This document shows positions 37,930-48,625 of a stretch of 64,000 nucleotides of DNA, in pieces; the first letter of the stretch is position 1, and every line of letters starts with the position of its first letter. The stretch spans positions 1 to 64,000 of the forward strand of contig DAIDKO010000096.1 of assembly GCA_027450005.1 (NCBI GenBank), written 5' to 3'. This DNA comes from Rhodanobacter sp. (GTDB taxonomy: Bacteria; Pseudomonadota; Gammaproteobacteria; Xanthomonadales; Rhodanobacteraceae). A program made the translations under genes and the position numbers. The notes under the pieces were generated by a model. That model had not been told where the DNA came from, ran no database searches, and saw only the letters and a program-made list of their open reading frames with translations.

Positions 37930-38463
37930 ATGAAAAAGACTTTGCTCTCCGCTGCCCTCGTCGCCACTCTTGGCGCGTTGTCCTTCTTGCCGGCGGCGTC
38001 CGCAGCAACCGCTCCTACGAACACTGGCACCATCCAATTCAACGGCAAGGTGTTGGCAGATACCTGCACGGTAAGCATCAACGGTTCGGGCACCACCGTG
38101 ACGCTGACGCCGGTGATGGCCACCAGCCTGGCTACTGCAGGCGCGACTGCTGGTGCGACTCCCTTCACCCTGGACCTGACCAACTGCGACACGAATGCCG
38201 CTCAGGCGACGTTGAGTTTTGCGAGCGGTTCGCACAACGCCACCGACGGCAACCTCACGAATACCGGTACTGCCGGCAACGTCGAGGTTGAATTGCTCTC
38301 GGGCAGCACCCCCATCAATGTCACCACGGCAAACGGGGGGCCTGTCGTTCAGCTTAGTAACGGCGCAGGTAGCACGAGTATGACCGCGGAGTACTACGCC
38401 ACGGGTGCAGCGACACCGGGCCTGGTCAGCACCAGCGCCAGCGTTACCTTCACCTATCAGTAA
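37930..38463 (+). CDS. Type 1-like fimbrial major subunit
   Basis: Signal peptide; GTIQFNGKVLADTCTVSING ... FTLDLTNCD ... VTFTYQ C-terminus. Confidence 0.9.
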   Translation: MKKTLLSAALVATLGALSFLPAASAATAPTNTGTIQFNGKVLADTCTVSINGSGTTVTLTPVMATSLATAGATAGATPFTLDLTNCDTNAAQATLSFASGSHNATDGNLTNTGTAGNVEVELLSGSTPINVTTANGGPVVQLSNGAGSTSMTAEYYATGAATPGLVSTSASVTFTYQ

Positions 38464-38550
38464 GCAATACCGCGTGCCGTGGCGGCCCAGGGGTCGCTGC
38501 GGCACGCCACCGCGCGCCCTGGGGCGTCCCGTCCGGCGGGGATATTTCCG

Positions 38551-39297
38551 ATGAAAAATTTCCTCTGCACCTTCGGCGGCGCTTTGGCAGTGCTGGTCGT
38601 CGGCATCGGCATGGCGCGCGCCAGCGTGGTGGTCGGTGGCACTCGGGTGGTACTGCCTGCCCAGCAGGGAGAGGTTACCGTGCGCCTGTCCAACGAAGGC
38701 AACCATCCGGCGCTGGTCGAGGCATGGATCGACAGCGGCAACCTGAATTCGACGCCAGACACCGCACATTCGCCCTTTCTGATCACGCCGCCGCTGTTCC
38801 GCATGGAGCCGCAGAAGGACCAGAGCCTGCGAATCATTTACACCCAAGGCGCCCAGCCGCTGCCGACCGACCGCGAATCGCTGTTTTGGCTAAACGTGTT
38901 GGAAATTCCGCCCAAGCCCAGCGGGCCACAAACCGCCAGCCGCAACTACCTGCAGTTCGCGATACGCTCCCGGCTGAAGCTGTTCTATCGCCCGGGCAGC
39001 CTGCCCGGTGAAGCCATCACGGCACCCGACAAGCTGGTTTTCAAGGCTAGTCAGGGGGCGCCTGCGGCATTGATCGTTCACAATCCCACGCCGTACTACA
39101 TCACCATCAGCAAGCTTGCGCTCGGCACCGATGGGAAGCAGGTTGACGGCGCCCGCGGCATGGTGGCGCCCTTCGGTGAGCTGCGCCTTCCACTCAGCCG
39201 CATGGCGCAGCCGCCCGCGGCCGGCACCCCGCTCGGCTTCACCACCATTGACGACTACGGCGCGGCAGACGCGCACAAGGGCACCGTGGCGCAATGA
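38551..39297 (+). CDS. Periplasmic fimbrial chaperone (PapD-like)
   Basis: GGTRVVLPAQQGEVTVRLSNEGNHPALVEAWIDSG, FLITPPLFRMEPQKDQSLRIIY, ESLFWLNVLEIPPKP. Confidence 0.93.
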   Translation: MKNFLCTFGGALAVLVVGIGMARASVVVGGTRVVLPAQQGEVTVRLSNEGNHPALVEAWIDSGNLNSTPDTAHSPFLITPPLFRMEPQKDQSLRIIYTQGAQPLPTDRESLFWLNVLEIPPKPSGPQTASRNYLQFAIRSRLKLFYRPGSLPGEAITAPDKLVFKASQGAPAALIVHNPTPYYITISKLALGTDGKQVDGARGMVAPFGELRLPLSRMAQPPAAGTPLGFTTIDDYGAADAHKGTVAQ

Positions 39298-42053
39298 CGC
39301 GGCTGCGCGACAGGCTCGGGCAGCTGACCGGGCGCCGCGTGGCGCTTGGGATGGCGTGTGGCTTGGCCGCGAGCGCCGCCATGGGCTGCCCGCGCACCGC
39401 CTGGGCCGATGGCGAGGCCGCATCAGCCGGCGCAAGCGCGGAAGGTAGCTTCGCCAACTTCGACCGCAGCATGCTGGCCGGCGCCGGACATGGGACAGCG
39501 GACCTTTCGCGGTTCGAGCATGGTAACCCCGTGCTGCCAGGGATCTACAACCTCGACATCTACCTAAATAAGCATTGGGTGGGTCGCATGGACGTGCGCT
39601 TTGCCGCGCCCGCTGCCAATACCAACGCGGTTCCCTGCGTCGACAGCCGCTTGCTCGACCGCATGGGCGTCGCTCCCGCCAAGACCGCCACCGCGGCAGC
39701 AGCGGCCGCAAAATTGGCATCGTCAGCCTGCATCGGCTTGGGCGACCTCATCCCGGGCGCCACGTTGACGGTCGACATGTCCAGTCTGCGCGTCAACGCC
39801 AGCATACCGCAGGCCTTCATGAACCAACGGCCGCGGGGGTGGGTGAACCCCGCTTCGTGGGACGCCGGCGTAACGTCGTTCCTTCTCAACTACAACATCA
39901 ACAGTTACCGGACTACGACCAGCGGGCGATACCTGGACAGCGCGTACCTCGGTCTGCGTGCCGGCTTCAACCTCGGCTTGTGGCAATTCCGCCAGGACAG
40001 TACCGCCTCGCAGGAATCGGGTACGAACCAGACCAGTCGGCGCCACTGGCACAACATCGACGCGTACGTGCAGCGGGCGCTTCCCGGGATACGCGCCGTA
40101 CTGAGCCTGGGCGATAGCTACACCGACGGCGCGGTTTTCGACAGTTACGGTCTGCGCGGCGCGCAACTGGCCACCGACGACCGAATGCTTCCCCAGTCAC
40201 TGCGCGGCTATGCACCCGTGGTGCATGGCATCGCCTACACCAACGCCAAGGTCACGGTCACCCAGAACGGCGTGCAGATCTACCAGACGACGGTCGCGCC
40301 CGGTCCGTTCGTGATCAATGATCTTTACCCCACCGGCTACGGCGGTGATCTGGCGGTGAACGTGACGGAGGCCGATGGTCGCAAGCATAGTTTCACCGTG
40401 CCCTACGCTTCGTTGGCGCAACTGATGCGCCCTGGCGTCACCCGTTTCGACATCGCCGTCGGCCAACTGCGCGACAGCTTTCCTCAGAGCCGTCCCGACG
40501 TAATCCAGGCCTCGTTGCAGCATGGCTTCAGCAACCGCATCAGCGGCTATGCCGGAGTGCAGGGTTCGGCGGGATACGGCGCGGCGCTGGTCGGCGCTGC
40601 ACTCAACACACCATACGGGGCGCTGGCGCTGGACATCACGCAGGCCCATGCCAGCATACCGCGCTATGGAAGTTACAACGGACAAAGCTACCGAGTCAGC
40701 TACAACAGGGTCCTTCCCGAAAGCGGTACCTCGCTGACCGTGGCTGCCGACCGCTACTCCACCAGCGGCTTCCTGAGCCTGAGTGACGCTGAAACCGCGC
40801 GCGATTTCGCCCGGCAAGGCATGAATGCCCTTCAGTATCAGCCCGCGAGCGTACTGACGATCGATGGGTTACCCGTCCAGAGCCTGCTCACGCCTGCCCA
40901 GCTTGCTGCACTGACCGGAACGGTCTACAACAGTGGTGGTCTTTACACCGCGCGCGGCCTGCTGCAACAGCGCAACCGCTTCACTCTGACGCTCAACCAG
41001 CGCTTGGGAAGCGACGGTGGCTCGCTGTACGCCAACGCCTCGGTCAGCGACTACTGGAACCATCCCGGCAATGACACACAGTTTCAAGTCGGCTACGACA
41101 ACCACCTCGGGCGACTGGCTTACAGCATCTCCGCCAGCCGCGGACGCATCGCCCTGGGCGGCTACGACAATCAGGTGTCCCTCAACGCCAGCCTGCCGCT
41201 GGGTGACACGGCACACGCTCCGAGTATCTCCTTCAACCTTGGCCACGATAGCAACAGCGGCAACCAAGCGGAGAGCACCCTCAATGGCGCGCTTGGCGAA
41301 TGGAACCAGTTCAACTATGGCGCCACGGCCTCGCACACCGGCAACGGCACCGGCAATGCCTACGACGTGAACGTCGGCTACAACAGCCGCTATGCCGTAT
41401 TTGACGCCAGTGCCGGCGGCGGCCGTGGCTACTCGCAGGCATCCGTCGGTGCCAGCGGTGCGGTGGTCGCCCATCCCGGCGGCATCACTTTCGGTCAGCC
41501 GACCGGTGACACCGTCGCCATCGTGCACATGCCCGGCGCTACGGGCGCCCACATCCTCAATGCCCCCGGCCTGAGCGTGGACCGCCACGGCTATGCGCTG
41601 GTGCCTTACTTGACGCCCTACCAGCGCGATACCATCGAGGTCGACCCGCAAGGCCTGCCGCTGGGCGTGCAGTTGGCAGCCACCAGCGCCGACGTCGCGC
41701 CCTATGCCGGTGCGACAGTGATGGTGAACTTCAAGAGTACGTCAGGTCGGGCCGTGATCGTACGCATCCGCCTTGCGGACGGCCAGCCCCCTCCTTTCGG
41801 CGCGCAGGTGTTCGACGCAAAATACCGGCCGCTCGGCGTGGTCGGCCAGGGCGGCCTGTCACTGCTGCGGGGCGTTGGGGCCAACGGGAAGCTCAGCGTC
41901 CAGTGGGACGATGACCGCGGCGCGGCGCATACCTGCGGATTCACCTATGCTTTGCCGGCAATCGGTCGATCTTCTGCGGCGTATCAGCAGATGCAGGCGA
42001 CATGCGCTCACGAAAGCGCCGCGTCGCCGTCACAGAAGGAAAACCGCACATGA
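39294..42053 (+). CDS. Fimbrial outer-membrane usher
   Basis: 919 aa; GIYNLDIYLNKHWVGRMDVRF, VTVTQNGVQIYQTTVAPGPFVINDLYPTGYGGDLAVNVTEADG; 4-nt overlap with the chaperone gene. Confidence 0.95.
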   Translation: MTRLRDRLGQLTGRRVALGMACGLAASAAMGCPRTAWADGEAASAGASAEGSFANFDRSMLAGAGHGTADLSRFEHGNPVLPGIYNLDIYLNKHWVGRMDVRFAAPAANTNAVPCVDSRLLDRMGVAPAKTATAAAAAAKLASSACIGLGDLIPGATLTVDMSSLRVNASIPQAFMNQRPRGWVNPASWDAGVTSFLLNYNINSYRTTTSGRYLDSAYLGLRAGFNLGLWQFRQDSTASQESGTNQTSRRHWHNIDAYVQRALPGIRAVLSLGDSYTDGAVFDSYGLRGAQLATDDRMLPQSLRGYAPVVHGIAYTNAKVTVTQNGVQIYQTTVAPGPFVINDLYPTGYGGDLAVNVTEADGRKHSFTVPYASLAQLMRPGVTRFDIAVGQLRDSFPQSRPDVIQASLQHGFSNRISGYAGVQGSAGYGAALVGAALNTPYGALALDITQAHASIPRYGSYNGQSYRVSYNRVLPESGTSLTVAADRYSTSGFLSLSDAETARDFARQGMNALQYQPASVLTIDGLPVQSLLTPAQLAALTGTVYNSGGLYTARGLLQQRNRFTLTLNQRLGSDGGSLYANASVSDYWNHPGNDTQFQVGYDNHLGRLAYSISASRGRIALGGYDNQVSLNASLPLGDTAHAPSISFNLGHDSNSGNQAESTLNGALGEWNQFNYGATASHTGNGTGNAYDVNVGYNSRYAVFDASAGGGRGYSQASVGASGAVVAHPGGITFGQPTGDTVAIVHMPGATGAHILNAPGLSVDRHGYALVPYLTPYQRDTIEVDPQGLPLGVQLAATSADVAPYAGATVMVNFKSTSGRAVIVRIRLADGQPPPFGAQVFDAKYRPLGVVGQGGLSLLRGVGANGKLSVQWDDDRGAAHTCGFTYALPAIGRSSAAYQQMQATCAHESAASPSQKENRT

Positions 42054-43192
42054 CCTGTCACGCTGCGATACACCTGTGGCGGCCAACCATGAAGATCATC
42101 CAGGCGCTGCAGCTGCTGGCAATCCTGCTGCTGTTCGCGATCGTGCGACCCGCCATGGCCGCCCAGTCGCCAGCCTGTGTCCCTTCGGCGTCCACCGCAA
42201 GCATCACGCTGCCCGCAACCGGCATTTCCCCCGGGCAGAGCAATGGTCTGATCGGTTCACCCGGGACGGCAACGATCACGTTCAATTGCTCGACACCGTT
42301 TCTAAACGACACGAACTTTGAAGACGACTTCGCCCTGATGACCGGCAATCTTGCGTCGATGGATACGATGACGGTCCCGCCCGGTGGCTCCGGCGGCATC
42401 ATGTTCACCACCAACTTGCCGGGCATCGAAGTTCAACTCACCGCCGCCCAAGTGCAAGCCAGCGGTGGCAACAATGGCCCGAATGGCGGGCCCGGCTGGA
42501 ACATGGGAGCCATCGACTGCATCAGCTTCACCCAGACCTCCCGCAACTGGTACTGCACCCCCGCTAATACGTTGACCGTGGCGTTCACAGCGCAACTCGT
42601 CAAGACTGGCTCGGTCACTCCCGGTCTCGGCACAGTGAACAGTATCAACCTACTCAACTTCTTCGATCAGGACACCTATACCCTCTACACGTGCATTAAA
42701 AAAAAGTGCTCTGTCTCCAGCCCGCAGACCGACTCACCAACGAATATTGGCACCCTCACCCTCAACGCGGTGACGGTCTCCGTGACCGCGTGCTCGGTTG
42801 CGATCGACCCAACTGTGGTGACCTTGCCGACAATAGCGACCGCCGCGCTCACCGGTACCGGTGCGACGACCGGCAAGCAACCGTTTAGCGTGCAACTTAA
42901 CTGCCCCGCGGGCGCCAACCTCTCCATTACGCTTGCCACGTCAAACCCTCAGGCCGGGGTCACGGGCGTGATTGCACCGACCACGGGCAGCGGCTATGCG
43001 CAGAACGTGGGGGTACAGTTGCTCAGGTCCGACGGCACGACTCCCGTGCCTTTCGGCACAGCCATCTCGGAAGGCACGACGACTGGCGGCATCATCAGCC
43101 TGCCGTTTTACGCTCAGTACTTCCAGACCGGTACATCGGCGAGTGCTGGAAATGTGACCGCGACGGCCACCTACACGCTTACTTACCAGTAG
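42050..43192 (+). CDS. Fimbrial tip adhesin/minor subunit
   Basis: Overlaps the usher stop (ATGA); two-domain protein ending GNVTATATYTLTYQ; contains an A8 tract. Confidence 0.85.
   Translation: MTCHAAIHLWRPTMKIIQALQLLAILLLFAIVRPAMAAQSPACVPSASTASITLPATGISPGQSNGLIGSPGTATITFNCSTPFLNDTNFEDDFALMTGNLASMDTMTVPPGGSGGIMFTTNLPGIEVQLTAAQVQASGGNNGPNGGPGWNMGAIDCISFTQTSRNWYCTPANTLTVAFTAQLVKTGSVTPGLGTVNSINLLNFFDQDTYTLYTCIKKKCSVSSPQTDSPTNIGTLTLNAVTVSVTACSVAIDPTVVTLPTIATAALTGTGATTGKQPFSVQLNCPAGANLSITLATSNPQAGVTGVIAPTTGSGYAQNVGVQLLRSDGTTPVPFGTAISEGTTTGGIISLPFYAQYFQTGTSASAGNVTATATYTLTYQ
42698..42705 (+). repeat. Homopolymeric A8 tract within the adhesin CDS
   Basis: ATT AAA AAA AAG TGC (I-K-K-K-C). Confidence 0.9.
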
Positions 43193-43272
43193 CTTTACCC
43201 GCTTCACGGCCTCGCGATGCGAACGATCGACCCACCCCGTGAGCCGCCCCAAGGACTACCTCCGGCTATCCG

Positions 43273-43617
43273 TCAATCGTAGGTGTTCACGATTACGCCC
43301 GTTGCCGGCCTGCCTTTGGGTCCGAAAGTCGCGTAGCTGTTGAAGTAGGCCAGCAGGCGATCGTTGGCGATCGCGGTGGCACTGAGGCTGACGACGCTGC
43401 GGGAGTAGCTCCGACCGACGTCGGCTGCATCGTGCCCGCAGGTGCGGTGGATCGGCGCTTGGCCGATCGACGCAGCGGTCGACTGGGATGTGTTGATGAC
43501 GCAGGTGGGCTCCAGTACGGCACCGCTGAAATTGATACGTCCGCCCTCAGCCCATGCGCCCTGGGCCACCAGCGCCATCAGCAAACCGAAGAACCAGCGG
43601 TCTCGACCGAGCATCAC
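43273..43617 (-). CDS. Short fimbrial-subunit-like protein, convergent to the fimbrial operon
   Basis: MMLGRDRWFFGLLMALVAQGAWAEGGRINFSGAVLEPTCVINTSQ...HRTCG...; pilin N-terminal motif, only about 114 aa. Confidence 0.65.
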   Translation of the reverse strand: MMLGRDRWFFGLLMALVAQGAWAEGGRINFSGAVLEPTCVINTSQSTAASIGQAPIHRTCGHDAADVGRSYSRSVVSLSATAIANDRLLAYFNSYATFGPKGRPATGVIVNTYD

Positions 43618-43837
43618 GCCTCTCCCGACACGCAGGGGTTTACGTGCCTTGGAATAGCTGTCGGCGCCTTTGGAGGGAACTTAACGGCGAGCGGAGGCCC
43701 AGTCCGTCAAACTGTGATTGTCGTCACTATTTGTCCACCGGGTAACTTCTTGGGGCCGAGGCAGGACGACACACGTGCCACCGGCAAAGAGGATATCGGC
43801 ATCACAACAGCCTTCTGAAGAGCGCTGCGGCCGATCC

Positions 43838-44737
43838 TCATACCACCCGACGGAATGCCAGACCCTGATGCAAAGGCTCGGCGAGCCAATGATCGGCCAG
43901 CAGGAATGCGAACAATGCCATGAGGTAGATGATCGAGTACCTGAACACGCGCATCGCGAAGAACTCGTCCGGCGGATTCAATAGCCGAATGGCGTAATAG
44001 AGAAACCCAACGCCAAGCACTGCCGCCCCCCCCAGGTACAGCCAGCCGCAGTGCCCGGTGATCGCCGGCAGCAGGCTGACCACTACCAGCAGCACGGTAT
44101 AGAACAGCACCTGCCAGCGCGTATACGCCACGCCGTGGGTCACCGGCAGCATCGGCACACCGGCGCGCGCATAGTCCTCCCGGCGGAAGATCGCTAGTGC
44201 CCAGAAATGCGGCGGCGTCCACACAAAGATGATCAGGCAAAGCTGCAGCGCGAACGGGTGCAGCGCGCCGGTCACCGCGGTCCAGCCCAGCACCGGGGGG
44301 ATCGCCCCGGCAAGGCCGCCGATCACAATGTTTTGCGGCGTGGCCCGCTTCAGGTAGGCGGTGTAGACCAGCGCGTAGCCGATCAGGCCGCCAAAGGTAA
44401 GCCAGGCGGTGAGCCCGTTCACCTCCAATGCCAACACCAGCATCGAGGCAATACCGATGACGATGGCGAACACCAGCACCTGCCACGGCTGCAGATGCCC
44501 GGTGGCCAGCGGACGCCGTGCGGTGCGCGCCATCAGCTTGTCAATGCGCTGGTCGATCAGGTGGTTGAACGCCGCCGCCGAAGCGGAGGCCAACCAGATG
44601 CCCAGCGTGCCCCATACCAGTGCGCGCCACGGCGGGATGCCCGGCACCGCGAGGAACATGCCGATCACGGCGCAGAACACCAACAACGCAACCACGCGCG
44701 GCTTGGTCAGCTGCAGGTATTCGCCCAGCACGCTCAT
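43838..44737 (-). CDS. ctaB: Protoheme IX farnesyltransferase (heme O synthase)
   Basis: [77 protein letters not shown]. Confidence 0.95.
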   Translation of the reverse strand: MSVLGEYLQLTKPRVVALLVFCAVIGMFLAVPGIPPWRALVWGTLGIWLASASAAAFNHLIDQRIDKLMARTARRPLATGHLQPWQVLVFAIVIGIASMLVLALEVNGLTAWLTFGGLIGYALVYTAYLKRATPQNIVIGGLAGAIPPVLGWTAVTGALHPFALQLCLIIFVWTPPHFWALAIFRREDYARAGVPMLPVTHGVAYTRWQVLFYTVLLVVVSLLPAITGHCGWLYLGGAAVLGVGFLYYAIRLLNPPDEFFAMRVFRYSIIYLMALFAFLLADHWLAEPLHQGLAFRRVV

Positions 44738-45897
44738 GCCGCCGCCCCTGCCGCGCCCAGCCTACGTTGCGTGCGCGCCAGCGCAGCCACCAAGGTGAAC
44801 AGCAGCAGCGCCGCCATGCCGTTGTGCGCGGTCGCCACCGGCAAGGGCAGGCCGAAATGCACGTTGCTGATACCCAGCAGCACCTGGCAGACCAGGGCCA
44901 CGGCCACCGCAATGCCGAACGGGCGCAGGCCGCACCGCACCAGTCGGTGGGACAGCCAGCCGAGATAGCAGAACACCACGAGGGCGCCGATGCGGTGCGT
45001 CATCTGGATCGCGGTGCGTGCGGCCCCGTCGAGGATGCCACCCTCGTAGTCCACCCCGACGCCACGCCACAGGATAAAGCCCTGGTGGAAATCGGCGACA
45101 GGCCACCACTGGCCCGAACACTTGGGAAAGGCCGCATCGCCGAAGCCACAGGCCAGCGCGGCATAGTTCGAGGACGTCCAGCCGCCCAGCGCGATCTGGC
45201 AGGCCAGCAGCACGATGCCGACGACCACCAGGCGGCGCAGCCCCACCAAGGCGTCGTCGGCCGCCCCCACGCCAGCCAGACGCAGCGCCGCGTAACCGAG
45301 CAGCGCGAACGTGGTCATGCCACCTAGCAGGTGCCCGGTGACCACGATGGGCTTCAGGAGCAGGGTCACGGTCCACATGCCCAGCATGGCCTGGAAGATG
45401 ATCACCGCCAACGCCAGCACGACGATCCGATTGGCGCCGTCGCTGCGCAATCGCCAAGCGCCCTGCATCGGCAACAGGATCGCCATGACGGACAGCGCCG
45501 ACGAAACCACGTGTTCGCCGCGCATGTACATCGTCACGCCGACCGCCGCGCACAGGGCGCCAACGATCACTTTCACGCGCGTTCTGTAGTCGCGCCACGC
45601 AGCGATCAGCGCCATCGCCAGCACCAGCATGCCCAGCGTGCCGGCCAGCATGCGATGCACCTGCTCACGCCAGGCCTTGGGTGCCTCGTAAGGCCGATCG
45701 GGAAATTCAGCGTCGGCCTTCGCCACCGCCGCTGCATGGTGCGGCCAGGTCGCCTGCCCGTAGCAGGTGGGCCAGTCCGGGCAGGACAGCCCGGCGTTGG
45801 ATAGGCGCACGAAGGCGCCGAACATCACCAGCCCGAATGCAAACACGGTGGCCAGCAGCGCCAACCAGCGCAGGATTCTTCGCACTCGAAACGACAT
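44734..45897 (-). CDS. ctaA: Heme A synthase, COX15/CtaA family
   Basis: [22 protein letters not shown]...[16 protein letters not shown]...[16 protein letters not shown]...[14 protein letters not shown]. Confidence 0.94.
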   Translation of the reverse strand: MSFRVRRILRWLALLATVFAFGLVMFGAFVRLSNAGLSCPDWPTCYGQATWPHHAAAVAKADAEFPDRPYEAPKAWREQVHRMLAGTLGMLVLAMALIAAWRDYRTRVKVIVGALCAAVGVTMYMRGEHVVSSALSVMAILLPMQGAWRLRSDGANRIVVLALAVIIFQAMLGMWTVTLLLKPIVVTGHLLGGMTTFALLGYAALRLAGVGAADDALVGLRRLVVVGIVLLACQIALGGWTSSNYAALACGFGDAAFPKCSGQWWPVADFHQGFILWRGVGVDYEGGILDGAARTAIQMTHRIGALVVFCYLGWLSHRLVRCGLRPFGIAVAVALVCQVLLGISNVHFGLPLPVATAHNGMAALLLFTLVAALARTQRRLGAAGAAA

Positions 45898-46469
45898 TAC
45901 TTGATGACCCTCTTCAGATCCCGGAGCAGCCCGGAGGCATCGAAACCGGCAGGATAGCTCGCCAGTGCCGTGCCATCGGATTCCACCAGCAGCGCGCCCA
46001 CGCTATCGGCCTGCCGCGGGCGCCACTGTGCCAGCTTTCCGTCCGCGTCCTGGCCGACCTGCCAATAGTTCGCCATGCCGGCGCGCCGCCGCGGGTCGGC
46101 TGGCGGCGTGCCCACGTACAGCAGGCGCAAGCGCGACTGGTTGCCATTGAGCATCACGCGGCTCTTGGCCATCGCGGTCAGCCCCGCGTAGCAGCGCGCG
46201 GCGCAGTCCGGCCCAGGCAACGCGACCAGGGTGAGCCGCGGCCTGCTGTCGCGCCACGCCCACAGGCCACCATCGGCCATGCGCACCGGCAGCTGCTCAT
46301 GCGCGAAATTGCGCTGTGGCGTGATCGGCAGGCCGTTGCCTTTCGCTGCAGGTTGCCAACCGGCCAGCACGAGCACCATCGCCACCACGAACGGCGCGGC
46401 AAACACCGAGGCGACCAGCAGCAGTTTCAGGCGGCTCTTGCGCTGCATGGCGGGGTCGACAGCTTTCAT
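45897..46469 (-). CDS. Membrane-anchored protein of the cytochrome oxidase locus
   Basis: 190 aa, N-terminal TM, LVALPGPDCAARCYAGLTAM; position between SURF1 and ctaA. Confidence 0.75.
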   Translation of the reverse strand: MKAVDPAMQRKSRLKLLLVASVFAAPFVVAMVLVLAGWQPAAKGNGLPITPQRNFAHEQLPVRMADGGLWAWRDSRPRLTLVALPGPDCAARCYAGLTAMAKSRVMLNGNQSRLRLLYVGTPPADPRRRAGMANYWQVGQDADGKLAQWRPRQADSVGALLVESDGTALASYPAGFDASGLLRDLKRVIK

Positions 46470-46482
46470 CGTCAGTCCAAGA

Positions 46483-47217
46483 TCAGGAACGGCGCGAACC
46501 GGGCTTGCGGTTCAGCACCAGCAGGATCACCACCACGGCGATGGCGAAGGAAAACCACTGGAACGCGTAGGCTCGATGCCGCGCCGGCGGCATGTCACCG
46601 AAATCCAGCACGTGCTCGCGCACGTAGATCGAGGACGGGTCGGCATCCAGCGCCAGCACACGCGGGTAGAGCTTTTGGCCGAGGTCGGCGGACACCTGGC
46701 CGAGATCGAGGTAGATGGTTTTCTTCGGCCACGCCGTCTGGCGCGCCAGCGCGTTGCCGCCCATCTCGAAGCCGTGTCCTGGCGGGGGCTCGTAGAGGCC
46801 ACGCAAGCCCTGCTCGCCATCCGGCAACGGCGGCAACTGCGGTGTCTGGTCGGTGCCGTCGCCGGGCAGGAAGCCAAGATCGACCAGCAACAGGCGATCC
46901 CCGCCCTGGGGCCGGAACGGGACATAGACCTCTACCCCACCGCGGTCATCGTGTTTCGGGTTGTCCAGCAGGTAGATACGTCCGGATACGTAGCGACCCT
47001 GCACCATCACGCGCGGATAGGCGTCCTGCGGCGGGTGCAGCGCCACGGGAATAAAATCCTGCGGAGTCGCGACGGCGGCCGCGGCATAGCGTCGCAGCAG
47101 ATCGTCCTTGTAGGCGGCGCGATGCAGCTGCCAGAAGCCCAAACGCACGAAAAGCACGGCGGCGCAGGCTGTTAGCAGGATCGCCCACCAGGGCGGCCGA
47201 CGGAATCCGCCTAGCAC
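46483..47217 (-). CDS. SURF1 family protein
   Basis: LGFWQLHRAAYKDDLL...GRYVSGRIYLLDNPKHDDRGGVEVYVPFRPQGGDRLLLVDLGFLP...HRAYAFQWFSFAIAVVVILLVLNRK. Confidence 0.92.
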   Translation of the reverse strand: MLGGFRRPPWWAILLTACAAVLFVRLGFWQLHRAAYKDDLLRRYAAAAVATPQDFIPVALHPPQDAYPRVMVQGRYVSGRIYLLDNPKHDDRGGVEVYVPFRPQGGDRLLLVDLGFLPGDGTDQTPQLPPLPDGEQGLRGLYEPPPGHGFEMGGNALARQTAWPKKTIYLDLGQVSADLGQKLYPRVLALDADPSSIYVREHVLDFGDMPPARHRAYAFQWFSFAIAVVVILLVLNRKPGSRRS

Positions 47218-47273
47218 GATGCGTGCACCCCGGTCGCTATACTCAAGACAACAAAATCAACCGGATCGATCAC

Positions 47274-47489
47274 GTGGGCCCCATCTACAAATACGCGGTG
47301 GTGGTGGTGCTGCTGGTGGTGATTTTCAGCCTCGGCCAGGCGCTCTACTACATGATGACCGACAAGGACAACGACAAACGCATGGCCTGGGCATTGACCC
47401 GCCGCATCGGGCTGTCGCTGCTGCTGATCGGCATGGTCGCATTCGGCATCTGGATGGGCTGGCTGCAACCGCATGGCGTCGGCCAGTGA
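47274..47489 (+). CDS. DUF2909/twin transmembrane protein
   Basis: GPIYKYAVVVVLLVVIFSLGQALYYMMTDKDNDKRMAWALTRRIGLSLLLIGMVAFGIWMGWLQPHGVGQ; GTG start proposed. Confidence 0.85.
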   Translation: MGPIYKYAVVVVLLVVIFSLGQALYYMMTDKDNDKRMAWALTRRIGLSLLLIGMVAFGIWMGWLQPHGVGQ

Positions 47490-47530
47490 TTGTAGCCTCC
47501 CTGGATCTGAATGTTCCCCCTGGATACGAA

Positions 47531-47554
47531 GAAGCCCGCCGGTTGGCGGGCTTC
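47531..47554 (+). terminator. Hairpin downstream of the DUF2909 gene
   Basis: GAAGCCCGCC-GGTT-GGCGGGCTTC followed by TCGTTGTTT. Confidence 0.65.
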
Positions 47555-47659
47555 TCGTTGTTTCCGGGAGCTCGGCTCGAAGCGCCGCCTCCTTGAAGAG
47601 TCCGGCCAAGGATGGCCGGTTCTTGGTCTTGGCTCTCCGCGACAGGACGTCGCGTAAAG

Positions 47660-48547
47660 TCAAAGTATGTAGACGAACAGGAACAGGCACAGCCACACCA
47701 CGTCGACGAAGTGCCAGTACCACGCCACCGCCTCGAAGCCGAAGTGGTGGTCCTTATTGAAATGCCCTTTCAGCACGCGGAACCAGATCACCGCCAGCAT
47801 GATGGTGCCCAGCGTCACGTGTAGACCGTGGAATCCGGTGAGCATGAAGAAGGTGGAGCCGTACACGCCACTGTGCAGGGTGAGGTTCAGCTCCTTGTAG
47901 GCCTCCATGTACTCGTGCGCCTGGCAGTACAGGAAGGTCGCACCCAGCAGCACGGTGAGGCCGAGGAACACCAGGATCTTGCCGCGATGGCCCGCGCGCA
48001 GCGCGTGGTGCGCGATGGTCACGGTGACACTGGAGGTGAGCAGAATCAGCGTGTTCAGCAGCGGCAGGCCCCATGGCACCACGGTGCTGAAGGCGCCACC
48101 CACATGCATCGGCCCATTGCCGCCCTCGGCACCCCACGAAGCACTGTAGTTGTCGTAGAGGAACCGGTGGGTGAGCACGCCATGGCCAGCCCCGCCGAGC
48201 CACGGAATCGAGAAGTTGCGGATGTAGAACAACGCGCCGAAGAACGCGCCGAAGAACATCACTTCCGAGAAGATGAACCACATCATGCCCATGCGGAACG
48301 AGGTGTCCACCTGGGGGTTGTACATGCCTGCCAGCGATTCCTTGATCACCGAATGGAACCAGCCGAAGAACATGCCGATGATGCCGATCGCGCCGACCGT
48401 GATTACCGTCTTGCCAAAACCGGACTCACCGGGCTCCGCATTGAGCCAGTGCGCCGCGCCGAACACGGTGAGGAACATCACCACCGCGGCCACGATGGGC
48501 CACTGGCTCTTGCTCGGAACGTAGTAGGTGTCGTGCTGCTGGGACAT
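47660..48547 (-). CDS. coxC: Cytochrome c oxidase subunit III
   Basis: MSQQHDTYYVPSKSQWPIVAAVV...FRMGMMWFIFSEVMFFGAFFGALFYIR...GFHGLHVTLGTIMLAV...FEAVAWYWHFVDVVWLCLFLFVYIL. Confidence 0.96.
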   Translation of the reverse strand: MSQQHDTYYVPSKSQWPIVAAVVMFLTVFGAAHWLNAEPGESGFGKTVITVGAIGIIGMFFGWFHSVIKESLAGMYNPQVDTSFRMGMMWFIFSEVMFFGAFFGALFYIRNFSIPWLGGAGHGVLTHRFLYDNYSASWGAEGGNGPMHVGGAFSTVVPWGLPLLNTLILLTSSVTVTIAHHALRAGHRGKILVFLGLTVLLGATFLYCQAHEYMEAYKELNLTLHSGVYGSTFFMLTGFHGLHVTLGTIMLAVIWFRVLKGHFNKDHHFGFEAVAWYWHFVDVVWLCLFLFVYIL

Positions 48548-48625
48548 GCTGAGACTCCGTGGAGTTTCCCCGTGGGCGAAGGATGCCGTGACCGCCTTAC
48601 CAAACGGCGACGGCAACCACCGCGA

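Noticed and set aside
47211-47723. 170-aa minus-strand ORF opposite the DUF2909 gene
   Set aside because: No family resemblance; the plus-strand twin-TM protein explains the region
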